DNA of 64,000 nt from Pedobacter sp. PACM 27299 (GCF_001412655.1 NZ_CP012996.1:434001-498000), one strand, 5' to 3'; numbered from the stretch's first letter, positions 53,543 to 62,846 are shown. The notes: generated by a model not told the origin, from the sequence alone. Made by a program: numbers and translations.

Positions 53543-54587
53543 TAACCAACATATTGTTAATGAAAATCAGCAAGCGCGAGTAGCATTAAAGGCTATTGAC
53601 GTACTTGAAGAATATGCTAGTCGAACGTTATTTGTTATAAATGATGAAAATAGGTTAGTGGGCTCATTAACTGATGGAGATATCCGTAGAGGGCTACTAA
53701 ATGGTCTGGAGATTTCAGAGCCCATTGAAGTCTTTATGAATACTCAGTTTAAGTTTCTAAAACAATCTGAAAATAATCTAATTTTGATTAAGGAGTATGG
53801 CAATGCAGGTATTAACTTAATTCCTCTATTAGATGATAATTTTCAATTATTAGAGATTCTAGATTTAAAAAAAACACGGACTAAACTGCCAGTAATTGCC
53901 TTAATCATGGCGGGTGGAAGAGGAGAACGCTTGCGGCCTTTAACTGAAGTGACGCCAAAACCAATGTTAAAAGTAGGTGGAAAGCCTATTATTGAACATA
54001 ATATTGATAGATTAATTAATTATGGAATAAAGGACATTTATATTAGTGTCAAATATCTTAAGGAACAAATAATTGCTCATTTCGGAAATGGTGAATCGAA
54101 AGGAGTTAATATTTCTTATATTGAAGAAGACGAAGCTTTAGGGACAATTGGTGCGTTAGGCTTTATTGATGAAGATCAATACGATGATATACTCGTTATG
54201 AATTCTGATTTACTGACTAATATAGATTTTGAAGATTTTTATAACTTCTATAAGGAGAATGATGCAAATATGGCACTCGCAAGTGTTCCGTATCATGTAA
54301 ACATTCCTTACGCTGTTTTACAAACAACGGGTCATCTTATCTCTTCTTTTTCTGAAAAACCAAGCTATACTTATTACTCTAACGGTGGTATCTATTTAAT
54401 GAAGTTAGCCCTAAAGCACTTTTTTGAGAAAGGAGCTTTTTTCAATGCTACGGACCTTATGGATAAAGTAATTGCTAATAATGATACGAGTTTAATTCAT
54501 TATCCTTTACTGGGTTACTGGTTGGATATTGGTAAACATCAAGATTTTTTGAAAGCCCAGGAAGATATAAAACATATTAATTTTTAG
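53532..54587 (+). CDS. PtmE-like nucleotidyltransferase with N-terminal CBS pair
   Basis: A 351-residue protein. Residues ~10-115 are two CBS motifs (TLFVINDENRLVGSLTDGDI). Residues ~120-350 are a nucleotidyltransferase (ALIMAGGRGERLRPLTEVTP, then KPMLKVGGKPIIEHNIDRL). The CBS plus transferase fusion is known from Campylobacter PtmE, the glucosamine-1-phosphate guanylyltransferase that makes legionaminic acid from GDP-activated precursors. This supports a GDP-sugar route here, too. The CBS pair probably senses a nucleotide. It overlaps neuC by 11 bases. Confidence 0.85.
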   Translation: MQGNNQHIVNENQQARVALKAIDVLEEYASRTLFVINDENRLVGSLTDGDIRRGLLNGLEISEPIEVFMNTQFKFLKQSENNLILIKEYGNAGINLIPLLDDNFQLLEILDLKKTRTKLPVIALIMAGGRGERLRPLTEVTPKPMLKVGGKPIIEHNIDRLINYGIKDIYISVKYLKEQIIAHFGNGESKGVNISYIEEDEALGTIGALGFIDEDQYDDILVMNSDLLTNIDFEDFYNFYKENDANMALASVPYHVNIPYAVLQTTGHLISSFSEKPSYTYYSNGGIYLMKLALKHFFEKGAFFNATDLMDKVIANNDTSLIHYPLLGYWLDIGKHQDFLKAQEDIKHINF

Positions 54588-54588
54588 C

Positions 54589-55290
54589 ATGAAAACACTA
54601 TATCTTATTCCTGCTCGTGGAGGTTCAAAGGGGGTGCCAAAAAAAAACATTAAAAATTTAAACGGAAAACCTTTAATTAACTACACTATTGATGTAGCTA
54701 GGTTATTAGCTCAAGATAATGATATATGTGTTTCAACTGATTGCGATGAAATCATTTCTTTTGTAAATGATTATGGTTTAGTTGTACCATTTAAACGACC
54801 TGAATATTTATCTGATGATAAATCAGGGACATATGAAGTACTATTGCATGCTGTTAATTATTTTGCGGACAGAGGAAAGTATTATGATAATATAATGTTA
54901 TTACAACCAACATCTCCTTTTAGAACGGAACAACACTTAAAAGATGTTTTCTCAGCATATACTTCTGACTTAGATATGGTGGTTTCAGTTAGCCAGTCTC
55001 ATCAGAATCCTTATTTCAATCTTTTTGAAGAAAACTTGTCGGGTTTCTTGGAAAAATCAAAGGATGGATATTTTGAAAGCCGACAAGAAGCTCCAAAAGT
55101 TTATGCTTATAATGGCTCTATGTACCTCATTAATGTCAATTCACTAATTTTAAGGCCCCTGCATAAGTTTGAAAAGATTAAAAAATATGTCATGGATGAT
55201 ATTCATTCTTTAGATATAGACACGCCACTAGATTGGGCGATTTGTGAAACAATAATAAGAGAAGGTTATATAAAACATGAAAACAGTTAG
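54589..55290 (+). CDS. CMP-nonulosonate (CMP-legionaminic acid) synthetase
   Basis: A 233-residue cytidylyltransferase of the NeuA/LegF/PtmB family with the nucleotide-binding start YLIPARGGSKGVPKKNIKNL and LLQPTSPFRTEQHL. It activates the nonulosonic acid with CTP for transfer. It lacks the C-terminal esterase domain of some NeuA proteins. It follows the PtmE-like gene after one base and overlaps the HisF-like gene by 14 bases, tying activation to the modification genes. Confidence 0.88.
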   Translation: MKTLYLIPARGGSKGVPKKNIKNLNGKPLINYTIDVARLLAQDNDICVSTDCDEIISFVNDYGLVVPFKRPEYLSDDKSGTYEVLLHAVNYFADRGKYYDNIMLLQPTSPFRTEQHLKDVFSAYTSDLDMVVSVSQSHQNPYFNLFEENLSGFLEKSKDGYFESRQEAPKVYAYNGSMYLINVNSLILRPLHKFEKIKKYVMDDIHSLDIDTPLDWAICETIIREGYIKHENS

Positions 55291-56122
55291 AATTATACCA
55301 AGGCTTGATGTTAAAGGCCCAAACCTTGTTAAAGGTATTCATTTGGAAGGATTGAGAGTATTAGGGAAGCCTTCCGACTTTGCAAAGTATTACTATGAGC
55401 AGGGGGCAGATGAAGTTATGTTTATGGATGTCGTAGCGTCTCTATATGAGCGAAATAGTTTACATGACATTATTTCTGAAACCGCTAAAAGTATTTTTAT
55501 CCCGATTACTGTAGGAGGAGGCCTTAGGTCAATATCTGATATTAAAGCAGTATTAAGGGCTGGGGCAGATAAAGTTTGCCTTAATACCGCTGCCATTAAT
55601 AATCATCAGTTGATTAAAGATGCAACAAGGATGTTTGGATCATCCACTATAGTGGTCGCTATTGAAGCAATTAAGGAGACCAATGGGACTTACTTAGCCT
55701 ATACTGACAATGGTAGAGAGTATACCGGTGTTGACGTTTTTGAATGGGCCCAAAAATTAGAGGAGCTTCGTGTAGGTGAAATAGTGATTACTTCAGTTGA
55801 TAAAGAAGGTACTGGAGAGGGATTTGATCTAGAGCTGATTTCTAAAATCAGTGCTTTGGTTTCTGTTCCTGTTATTGCTCATGGAGGAGCTGGACAAAAA
55901 GAGCACCTTCCTGCAGTCTTTAATGATGCGAAAGCAGATGCAGTGGCGCTGGGTTCTTTGTTGCATTATCAATTTATTAAAGATAATGAATCAGTTAATT
56001 CTAAAGAAGAAGGTAACACGGAATTTTTAAAGCAGAAAAGAGATTTTCATACTTTTAAGCCTTGTAGAATTAAGGATGTTAAAGAGTATCTAGTTGAAAA
56101 CGGGATTGAGTGTAGATTATAA
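55277..56122 (+). CDS. AglZ/HisF2-type cyclase paralog for acetamidino sugar modification
   Basis: A 281-residue (beta/alpha)8 protein like HisF. Catalytic Asp11 (IPRLDVKGP) and the second Asp in ITSVDKEGTGEGFD are both present, with VGGGLRSISDIKAVLRAGAD. The remaining his genes are absent and the gene sits beside a HisH-like and an N-acetyl-sugar amidotransferase gene, the trio known as HisF2-HisH2-WbpG in Pseudomonas O-antigen. The trio uses glutamine-derived ammonia to change an acetamido to an acetamidino group. The C-terminal ~35 residues (KEEGNTEFLKQKRDFHTF) are an extension compared with HisF. Confidence 0.85.
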   Translation: MKTVRIIPRLDVKGPNLVKGIHLEGLRVLGKPSDFAKYYYEQGADEVMFMDVVASLYERNSLHDIISETAKSIFIPITVGGGLRSISDIKAVLRAGADKVCLNTAAINNHQLIKDATRMFGSSTIVVAIEAIKETNGTYLAYTDNGREYTGVDVFEWAQKLEELRVGEIVITSVDKEGTGEGFDLELISKISALVSVPVIAHGGAGQKEHLPAVFNDAKADAVALGSLLHYQFIKDNESVNSKEEGNTEFLKQKRDFHTFKPCRIKDVKEYLVENGIECRL

Positions 56123-56130
56123 TAGGAATT

Positions 56131-56778
56131 ATGCAAAAAAAGGTTGTTATAATAGATTACAATTTAGGAAATCTATTTAGTGTTAAGCAAGCATGTGATA
56201 CTGTTGGGATTAATTCGAAAATTAGTTCTAGTAAATCCGAAATAGAAGATGCTGACGCATTGATTTTACCTGGAGTCGGTGCATTTATTGAAGCAATGCA
56301 AAATCTTGAAAATTTAGATCTTGTAGATACAATAAAAAGAAATGTTATAGATGGTAAACCAATATTTGGAGTTTGTTTGGGCTTGCAATTACTATTTAGT
56401 AAAAGCGAGGAGTTTGGTTCTGGTGAAGGACTAAATCTGATTCCCGGAGTTATCAGAAGGTTTCCTAGCTCGGTTGATGATAGAAAAATAAAGGTTCCTC
56501 AGATTGCTTGGAATAAGATATACTCACATAACCAGGATTGGGCTAATACTCCTTTATCGGGTCTTTCAGAAGAGGATTACATGTATTTTGTACATTCTTA
56601 TTATGTCGATCCAGCAGATGAATTCTGTATTTTAACTAAAACTAATTATGAAGGGTTGGAATATTGTTCTGGGGTTTTAAAAGATAATATTTTTGCTACC
56701 CAATTTCATCCTGAAAAAAGTGCACAAAAAGGTGTTTCAATTTATAAGAACTGGGCTACTTTAAATAATTTAATATAA
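56131..56778 (+). CDS. hisH: HisH-type glutamine amidotransferase paralog
   Basis: A 215-residue class-I glutamine amidotransferase. The nucleophile is in FGVCLGLQLLF and the catalytic His/Glu pair in ATQFHPEKSAQKG; ALILPGVGAF is the oxyanion region. It supplies ammonia to the partner cyclase or amidotransferase. It lies between the HisF2-like gene (8-base gap) and the amidotransferase gene (TAATG overlap), so it belongs to the glycan-modifying trio rather than histidine synthesis. Confidence 0.88.
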   Translation: MQKKVVIIDYNLGNLFSVKQACDTVGINSKISSSKSEIEDADALILPGVGAFIEAMQNLENLDLVDTIKRNVIDGKPIFGVCLGLQLLFSKSEEFGSGEGLNLIPGVIRRFPSSVDDRKIKVPQIAWNKIYSHNQDWANTPLSGLSEEDYMYFVHSYYVDPADEFCILTKTNYEGLEYCSGVLKDNIFATQFHPEKSAQKGVSIYKNWATLNNLI

Positions 56779-58010
56779 TGTCTGAAAAAAAATTAGAGGC
56801 CTATTATGGCTTACCTGAGGAGGTTAAATTCTGTACTAAATGTGTAATGTCAAATCAGCGACCGGCGTCTGCAGTAGAGTTTAAGCATACTAAAGATAGC
56901 AAGAAGGTTACTATGCAATTTGATGAAAATGGCGTTTGCGATGCTTGTCGAACTGCAGAAGTTAAAAACAACATCAATTGGGGGATGCGTGAAGAAGAAT
57001 TGATCGCACTACTCGATAAGCATAGGAAAAATGATGGCTCTTATGATTGTTTAGTACCCGGAAGCGGAGGAAAAGATAGTGCCTATCAGGCCCATGTTTT
57101 GAAGTATAAATATGGTATGAACCCCCTGACGGTTACTTGGCCTCCTATTTTATATACTGATTATGGTTTGAAAAACTGGAAAAATTGGCTTGATGCTGGT
57201 TTTGATAACATTTCTTTTTACAGAAATGGAAAAGTAATGAAGTTATTGACAAAATTATCAATTGAGAACTTACTTCATCCTTTCCAGACTTTTATTCTTG
57301 GACAAAAGAACTTAGCGCCTAAAATTGCTGCTGCTCATGGTATTAACCTGATTTTTTATGGGGAAAATGAAGCGGAATATGGCAATCCTATTGCGGATAA
57401 TATGACTTCTTTAAGAGATAAATCTTACTATAGTTTTGAACATCTTAATGAAATCTATTTAGGTGGAGTTTCAGTACCGGAATTGATAGAAAAATATGAT
57501 GTGAGGTTATCTGATATCATGGCATTTTTACCACCTAAGGCTGAAGAATTAGAAAAGGCGAATATAGAAGTCCATTATTTAGGGTATTATTTAAAATGGA
57601 CTCCTCAAGAAGTTTATTATTATGCTGTTGAAAATACGGGGTTTAAGGCAAGACCATTTAGAACACAGGGTACTTATAGTAAGTACAGTGGCATAGATGA
57701 TAAAATTGATGATTTACATTTCTACACTACTTTTATTAAATTTGGAATAGGCAGAGCATCGTATGATGCTTCGCAAGAAATTAGAAATATGCACCTAACA
57801 AGGGAAGAAGGAGTTGCATTGGTTAGACGTTTTGATGGAGAGTTTCCTGACCGTTATTTCAATGATGTAATGGAATATATTGGGATGGAACCATCGCAAT
57901 TCCATGAACTCTGCGATAAATTTAGATCGCCGCATTTATGGGCCAAAGATGAAAATAATAATTGGAAGTTAAGGCATGATGTTGCTGGTACCGGACTTGA
58001 CGATAAATAG
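56778..58010 (+). CDS. N-acetyl sugar amidotransferase (WbpG/WbuX/PseA family)
   Basis: A 410-residue PP-loop enzyme. A zinc-type site is formed by Cys19/Cys22 (FCTKCVMS) and Cys54/Cys57 (VCDACRT); the ATP PP-loop PGSGGKDSAY is at residues 94-103. The family (TIGR03573-like) converts N-acetyl to acetamidino groups on sugars with HisH/HisF partners. Next to a legionaminic-acid pathway the product is likely the 5-acetamidino derivative, as described for Legionella and Campylobacter (PtmG). It starts inside the hisH stop (TAATG). Confidence 0.9.
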   Translation: MSEKKLEAYYGLPEEVKFCTKCVMSNQRPASAVEFKHTKDSKKVTMQFDENGVCDACRTAEVKNNINWGMREEELIALLDKHRKNDGSYDCLVPGSGGKDSAYQAHVLKYKYGMNPLTVTWPPILYTDYGLKNWKNWLDAGFDNISFYRNGKVMKLLTKLSIENLLHPFQTFILGQKNLAPKIAAAHGINLIFYGENEAEYGNPIADNMTSLRDKSYYSFEHLNEIYLGGVSVPELIEKYDVRLSDIMAFLPPKAEELEKANIEVHYLGYYLKWTPQEVYYYAVENTGFKARPFRTQGTYSKYSGIDDKIDDLHFYTTFIKFGIGRASYDASQEIRNMHLTREEGVALVRRFDGEFPDRYFNDVMEYIGMEPSQFHELCDKFRSPHLWAKDENNNWKLRHDVAGTGLDDK

Positions 58011-58017
58011 TTCATAT

Positions 58018-58656
58018 ATGACTTGTTTTTGTACCTATATACTCGAATATATAAAAAAGGATTTTGATTTAAATCAAATTAAGGCATCTAAGGATGCCTT
58101 AATTTTAATTTCGAATACTTTAACTGAGGTGTTTCCTGTTTTCATGACAGACGTGAAATCTAAATATCCTGGCATGGATGAAAAAATAGATGATGATAGT
58201 TTAATTAAGCTTGTTCAATCCGATTGTACATTAATCGCTTGCCTGTTATATAGGGTTGAACGAAGATTATTTCTAGAAGATTCTTCTTCCCCCATTCTTT
58301 CTAATCTCGCGAATTTGATGAGAACGAGAACTGGAATTGAATTATATTATAGTACAGAAATAGGACCGGGATTGAATATACAACATGGTAGTGGTATAGT
58401 AGTCGGGCCTAGATATTTTATAGGTAAAAATTTCATGATTCACCAAGGTGTAACCTTAGGTCAGAGGAAGGCGCCTACTGAAACTATAATTATTGGAGAT
58501 AATGTGAAAATATTTGCAGGAGCAAAGGTGTTGGGAAATATTACTATAGGAGATAATGTTAAAATTGCAGCAAATGCTGTTTTATTAACGGACGCGTTGA
58601 GTGATTCAACTTACATAGGTATTCCCGCAAAGCGGCTGGAAATAACACAATTATGA
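58018..58656 (+). CDS. Serine-acetyltransferase-like hexapeptide acetyltransferase
   Basis: About 212 residues from ATG 58018 (7 bases after the previous stop); an upstream in-frame start overlapping the amidotransferase gene is possible. Residues ~1-90 are helical (as in CysE), and ~110-205 form the left-handed beta-helix: TGIELYYSTEIGPGLNIQHG, FMIHQGVTLGQ and the ending YIGIPAKRLEI. The His of IQHG and IHQG are the usual catalytic residues. In a glycan locus it more likely O-acetylates a sugar than makes O-acetylserine. Confidence 0.8.
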   Translation: MTCFCTYILEYIKKDFDLNQIKASKDALILISNTLTEVFPVFMTDVKSKYPGMDEKIDDDSLIKLVQSDCTLIACLLYRVERRLFLEDSSSPILSNLANLMRTRTGIELYYSTEIGPGLNIQHGSGIVVGPRYFIGKNFMIHQGVTLGQRKAPTETIIIGDNVKIFAGAKVLGNITIGDNVKIAANAVLLTDALSDSTYIGIPAKRLEITQL

Positions 58657-59903
58657 TAGCGATAAAAAAGTACCTTTTTAGAAAGGAAGTCCTTAATTTT
58701 GTTAACTATTATATTTTTACTATTATAAACGCTGGAATTGCAATTATTTCGATTTCCTATTTAACTAAACACATCCCTCCAGAGGATTACGGAAGAATAG
58801 GTATTTTTTCTAGTATACTTTTTTTTATGCCATCATTAGTCGCATTCTGTGCGAATGGTTTACAGGCAATTGAAATTGTTGATCTGGGACAAGAAGAATA
58901 TTTGAAATTTAGAAATCAGTACATTTCTTTTGTATTGTTAAATACATTGTTTTTTAGTGCACTTGCGGGATTGTTATCTTTTCTTATTCCAGAGTTTAGT
59001 TTTGTGATTATTACAGCGACCTTAATGGGGCTGGTACAAACGTTTTCCAATGTACATAACACTGAGTTGTTCCAGCATTCTCAAGCGACTCGCTTTGGTT
59101 TAATATCAAGCGCAACAGTTTTGTTAAGTTTTTTATTGACGTTTATTTTTATTTCTGGCTTTAAATTAGACTGGAAATATAGGATTCTTGCATTACTTTT
59201 TTCAGAATTTATAATTGTTATATTTCGATTTTACGGACTTAGTTCAATAGGGGCAAACTTTAAATTCAGTTTAAATAAATCTCAGTTTAAATATTTTTTA
59301 TACTACGGTGCTCCACTGATCTTTTCCATGTTTGCTGGTTGGGTAATAAATCAATCCGATCGTTTTTTTCTATTACATTTTTTTAGTTTGAGAGAAGTAG
59401 GTATTTATGCCGCTGCTGCGAGTATTGCATCTTTTATAGCACTTATAAACGGTAATATGTCGAAAGTTATTTATCCTGTCGTTTTTCAAAAGTTGAATAA
59501 GAGAGAGGGTAAACGATTTATTCTAAAGATAACTTTTTTGTATTCTATAATCATCCTCGTAATCACAGCTTTCTTTTGTTTAGGTATACATCTATTTGGG
59601 GGCCTTTTTTTAGGTAAGAAATATGTGGATGCTTTTCCAATCATATATATCATGTGTTTTGGTCAAGCCTTCTTTGGCATCTATACGACAACAGGAATGG
59701 TAATAGATTATTTCAAGAAGACAAAACTTAAAACAATGCTAATTACGATTGGTGCTGTTTTAATAATTATATTGTCATTTGTGATGACACCTATAATAGG
59801 GATTTCTGGTCCAGCACTTGCTGCGCTGATCTCTTTTATCTTTTTAGCCTTTGGATCTTTCGTTATTACAAGAAACTTATTTAACACGTATAAAGTAATC
59901 TAA
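58653..59903 (+). CDS. Wzx-type oligosaccharide flippase
   Basis: A 416-residue integral membrane protein with about 12 hydrophobic segments and no large soluble domain. Recognisable features of the MATE-like flippase family are SYLTKHIPPEDYGRIGIFSS near the N-terminus and the FSLREVGIYAAAASIASFIA block in the middle. It should move the lipid-linked repeat unit across the inner membrane. The start overlaps the acetyltransferase gene by 4 bases (ATGA). Confidence 0.88.
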   Translation: MIAIKKYLFRKEVLNFVNYYIFTIINAGIAIISISYLTKHIPPEDYGRIGIFSSILFFMPSLVAFCANGLQAIEIVDLGQEEYLKFRNQYISFVLLNTLFFSALAGLLSFLIPEFSFVIITATLMGLVQTFSNVHNTELFQHSQATRFGLISSATVLLSFLLTFIFISGFKLDWKYRILALLFSEFIIVIFRFYGLSSIGANFKFSLNKSQFKYFLYYGAPLIFSMFAGWVINQSDRFFLLHFFSLREVGIYAAAASIASFIALINGNMSKVIYPVVFQKLNKREGKRFILKITFLYSIIILVITAFFCLGIHLFGGLFLGKKYVDAFPIIYIMCFGQAFFGIYTTTGMVIDYFKKTKLKTMLITIGAVLIIILSFVMTPIIGISGPALAALISFIFLAFGSFVITRNLFNTYKVI

Positions 59904-59906
59904 TCT

Positions 59907-60476
59907 ATGAGGATTTTTATTTTGAAATTGATTCTTTTGCTAAGAATAGACCTGATTATTAACTCTTTTAGAAACTTCATCAATTTAGCTGGAATAGAGC
60001 GATTACGGAAGAAAACAGGCCTTCAAGTGAATTATGTTATGCAAGGAGGAGAGGGGATTGTAGTCACTAGCATGAGCGGAAACTTATCTGGTTTTTTTAT
60101 TGATGATACAAGTCATCTTAAAAGTGGAACATTTATTGATTGTACCGGGGGAGTAAGAATTGGGAGGTATATGCATCCAGGTAGAAATCTAACTATTTTT
60201 TCTGCAAACCATAATTATTTAAATCCTAATAAGATTCCATACGATGAAAAAGTTTTACTTAGACCCGTTGTTATAGAGGATTTTGTTTGGATAGGGGCTA
60301 ATGTAACGATTTCCCCGGGAGTAACTATTGGAGAGGGGAGTATTATTGCTACAGGAGCAGTAGTTACGAAAGACGTTCCTTTCTGTGCTGTGGTAGGAGG
60401 AAATCCTGCTAAAATTATAAAATATAGAGATCAGGGTGAGTTCATTAAGTTAAAAAATGAGAATGCTTTTTATTAG
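59907..60476 (+). CDS. Hexapeptide-repeat acyltransferase, first of a tandem pair
   Basis: A 189-residue left-handed beta-helix acetyltransferase of the WcaF/maltose-acetyltransferase type. Typical pieces are [20 protein letters not shown] (active-site His), [19 protein letters not shown] and [20 protein letters not shown]. It is clearly related to the next gene, with the same order of motifs, so the pair arose by duplication. It probably adds an acetyl group to a specific sugar hydroxyl. Confidence 0.88.
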   Translation: MRIFILKLILLLRIDLIINSFRNFINLAGIERLRKKTGLQVNYVMQGGEGIVVTSMSGNLSGFFIDDTSHLKSGTFIDCTGGVRIGRYMHPGRNLTIFSANHNYLNPNKIPYDEKVLLRPVVIEDFVWIGANVTISPGVTIGEGSIIATGAVVTKDVPFCAVVGGNPAKIIKYRDQGEFIKLKNENAFY

Positions 60477-60996
60477 AATCATAAATAAAATTGGGTCTAT
60501 TTATAGAAGATTAAATAATAGATATCTTTTTTCTAAAGTTAACTCTAATATCGATACCCTAATTATTGGGCCAGATGTAGACAGTGATTTTCTTTTAAAT
60601 CACCCTGAGAAGATTACGATTGGGGATCACGTTGCTATTAATGGGAATTGTTATATAAATGCTGAAGGAGGCGTAGAAATAATGAGGTATTGCCATATCG
60701 GTAAAGGATTGACCATATTCTCCTCAAACCACAATTATATGAGCGATAAATTCATCCCATACGATGATGAAATCATTTTAAAGCCGGTATTGATAAAAGA
60801 ATTCGTCTGGATTGGTTCAAATGTAACAATTATTCCAGGTGTTACAGTTGGGGAAGGTGCAGTTATTGGTAGTGGCTCAGTGGTTACTAAAGACGTACCG
60901 AATTTTGCAGTTGTTGGTGGAAACCCAGCCCGAGTGATTAAACTAAGAGATGTGGAAACTTTTTTAAGACTAAAAGGAGAGTGCAAATTTAAATAA
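60457..60996 (+). CDS. Hexapeptide-repeat acyltransferase, second of a tandem pair
   Basis: A 179-residue paralog of the preceding protein: [39 protein letters not shown] and [20 protein letters not shown]. The first ~35 residues ([20 protein letters not shown]) differ from the first copy and may set acceptor specificity. The start overlaps the previous gene by 20 bases. Two similar enzymes suggest acetylation at two positions or of two sugars. Confidence 0.87.
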   Translation: MRMLFIRIINKIGSIYRRLNNRYLFSKVNSNIDTLIIGPDVDSDFLLNHPEKITIGDHVAINGNCYINAEGGVEIMRYCHIGKGLTIFSSNHNYMSDKFIPYDDEIILKPVLIKEFVWIGSNVTIIPGVTVGEGAVIGSGSVVTKDVPNFAVVGGNPARVIKLRDVETFLRLKGECKFK

Positions 60997-60997
60997 G

Positions 60998-62050
60998 ATG
61001 ACTAATAAACATGAGCGTGTGGTGATATTCTGCCAGGCTCCTTCCGATATCCCTTTTTTTTTAGCGTTATATGAAAAATTTAAGGCTTCTAAGACTATAG
61101 TTGTTTATGTTATTAATGTATACAATAATTATAAATTCTTAGAAAGTTTAAATTTGGATTTAGGGGGCTTATTTTTTATTCCTTACGAATATGCTTCGTT
61201 AAGTAAACCCTGGACATTATTTAAAGAGAGAAAAAGGATATCATCATTGAATGCCAAGCATTTTCTTTCCTTAAAGGATGCGACCGTTTATTTTTGTTCT
61301 TGTTTTGAAGATTGGCTGACTGCATATTTTGTTAGTAGTTTAGCAAAAAATAACAATGTTTATTATCTTGGAAATTATGACTTTATTGAAGGTGATTATA
61401 GTGAGCGTAAAAGCTTAAACTTTAGGAGATTTTTACTCAAATCGGTTTATTTGTTTTTGACAGGCATAAATTTCAAGGTGGAAATAGTTGAGAAAATTCC
61501 CGAATTTCCTTATCAAAAATTTAGAATTGAAAAAGCAGATCTTAAGGTGGATAATTCTATTTTTGTTAAATACGGTCTTAAACTATCCGATTCATTTAAT
61601 AATAAGCCTGTAGCCCTGTTTTTTGTTACTCCTTGTCAAGGTAATATCTTCTGTGAGGAGAGCTATGATATCAATCAACTCAAGGTAATAAAATTCCTTA
61701 AATCATGTGGTTGGTGTATAATTGTAAAAGGTCATCCAAGACTAGGAATACCAGAGAATATTTTAAGCTTAGTTGATCTGGAGATTCCACAACATATTCC
61801 TGCAGAGTTTATACAAAATGATAATATCTCGATTTGTTTAGGGATTGTTACTACTGCAATCGTTTCTTTTGCAAAAGGAACTAATATTCCAACATATTCA
61901 TTAATAAATTTATTTGAATTTGTTGAATCGAGTCTGCCAGATCAATTCAAGGATTATCTTGCCGGTTATTCCGATAACAAGGTGAAGTATTTCTCTGATT
62001 TTGAGCAGTTTAATGAAGTAATAGTTAATTATGATCAAAAAAAAGACTAG
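60998..62050 (+). CDS. Putative glycosyltransferase, candidate nonulosonic-acid (sialyltransferase-like) transferase
   Basis: A 350-residue soluble protein without signal peptide. I do not recognise a named family with certainty. The C-terminal half has IIVKGHPRLGIPENI (HP motif at residues 246-247), EIPQHIPAEFIQ and a Ser/Thr-containing stretch LGIVTTAIVSFAKGTNIPTY. An HP motif, an Ile-Pro-Ala-Glu segment and a later Ser/Thr motif are seen in bacterial sialyl- and polysialyltransferases. Placed in a locus that makes a CMP-nonulosonic acid, it is the best candidate for transferring it. It overlaps the next gene by 20 bases. Confidence 0.6.
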   Translation: MTNKHERVVIFCQAPSDIPFFLALYEKFKASKTIVVYVINVYNNYKFLESLNLDLGGLFFIPYEYASLSKPWTLFKERKRISSLNAKHFLSLKDATVYFCSCFEDWLTAYFVSSLAKNNNVYYLGNYDFIEGDYSERKSLNFRRFLLKSVYLFLTGINFKVEIVEKIPEFPYQKFRIEKADLKVDNSIFVKYGLKLSDSFNNKPVALFFVTPCQGNIFCEESYDINQLKVIKFLKSCGWCIIVKGHPRLGIPENILSLVDLEIPQHIPAEFIQNDNISICLGIVTTAIVSFAKGTNIPTYSLINLFEFVESSLPDQFKDYLAGYSDNKVKYFSDFEQFNEVIVNYDQKKD

Positions 62051-62831
62051 CCAAGTTAGTGTTATAACTGTAGTTTATAATGGGGCTGAAATAATTGAAG
62101 GAACTATTCTAAGTGTACTGGGACAAACCTACAAAGATGTAGAATACATAATCATTGATGGTGGATCAAGTGATAGTACCTTCGAAATTCTAGACCGTTA
62201 TAATGATAAGCTATCTCATTGGGTTTCTGAACCAGATAAAGGGATTTATGATGCAATGAATAAAGGGGTGGCCATATGTTCGGGTGAATGGGTGATTTTT
62301 ATGAATGCTGGGGATAGTTTTTATGATGAGAATGTCCTTTCAAATATATTTGATTACAATCATGAGAATTCAGATGTTATATATGGGGCAGTAAATTGTT
62401 TTGATAAGTTTAAAGAGGTTATAATCAAACCAGATAATCTACTAAAAATAACTCATAAAATGATTTTTTGCCACCAGTCTTCGTTGGTGAGAAGAGAACT
62501 ATTGCTAAATAATAGATTTGATATGAGGTATAAAATTGCAGCGGACTATAATTTGTTTTATAACTTATATGCCAATGGGTTCAAATTTGTTGAAATGCCT
62601 GTTTGTATTGCGAATTATGAGGTTGGAACAGGTTTGTCTTCAAAAAATGGATATCAGGGGGCGAAAGATAATTTAATGATTAATAAAAATTGGGGTAAGC
62701 CATCGCACATGGTTGGCTTTTACTATGGTTGTTTGTCTTTCTATACAAGGTTTTATTTAAAAAAGATCCTCCCATACCGACTGGTTAGGAAATTACTTTT
62801 AATTAAATATAATAAAGTAAAGACTTCTTGA
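62031..62831 (+). CDS. Glycosyltransferase family 2 protein
   Basis: A 266-residue GT-A enzyme: SVITVVYNGAEIIEGTILSV, the UDP-binding IIDGGSSDSTFEIL, SEPDKGIYDAMNKG and the metal-binding-type region FMNAGDSFYD. The WcaA-like group adds single sugars to lipid-linked repeats. The catalytic DxD is represented by NAGD here, as in many of this subgroup. No membrane helix is predicted except a short hydrophobic C-terminal stretch (GFYYGCLSFYTRFYLKKIL). Confidence 0.9.
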   Translation: MIKKKTSQVSVITVVYNGAEIIEGTILSVLGQTYKDVEYIIIDGGSSDSTFEILDRYNDKLSHWVSEPDKGIYDAMNKGVAICSGEWVIFMNAGDSFYDENVLSNIFDYNHENSDVIYGAVNCFDKFKEVIIKPDNLLKITHKMIFCHQSSLVRRELLLNNRFDMRYKIAADYNLFYNLYANGFKFVEMPVCIANYEVGTGLSSKNGYQGAKDNLMINKNWGKPSHMVGFYYGCLSFYTRFYLKKILPYRLVRKLLLIKYNKVKTS

Positions 62832-62846
62832 TAGCCTCTTTTTAAT

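Noticed and set aside
55277..56778. Histidine biosynthesis genes hisF and hisH
   Set aside because: No other his genes are near, and the pair overlaps glycan genes including an N-acetyl sugar amidotransferase, so they are the glycan-modifying paralogs.
58018..58656. Cysteine-pathway serine acetyltransferase
   Set aside because: The fold fits, but it lies inside a polysaccharide operon between the amidotransferase and flippase genes with no cysteine genes nearby, so sugar acetylation is more likely.
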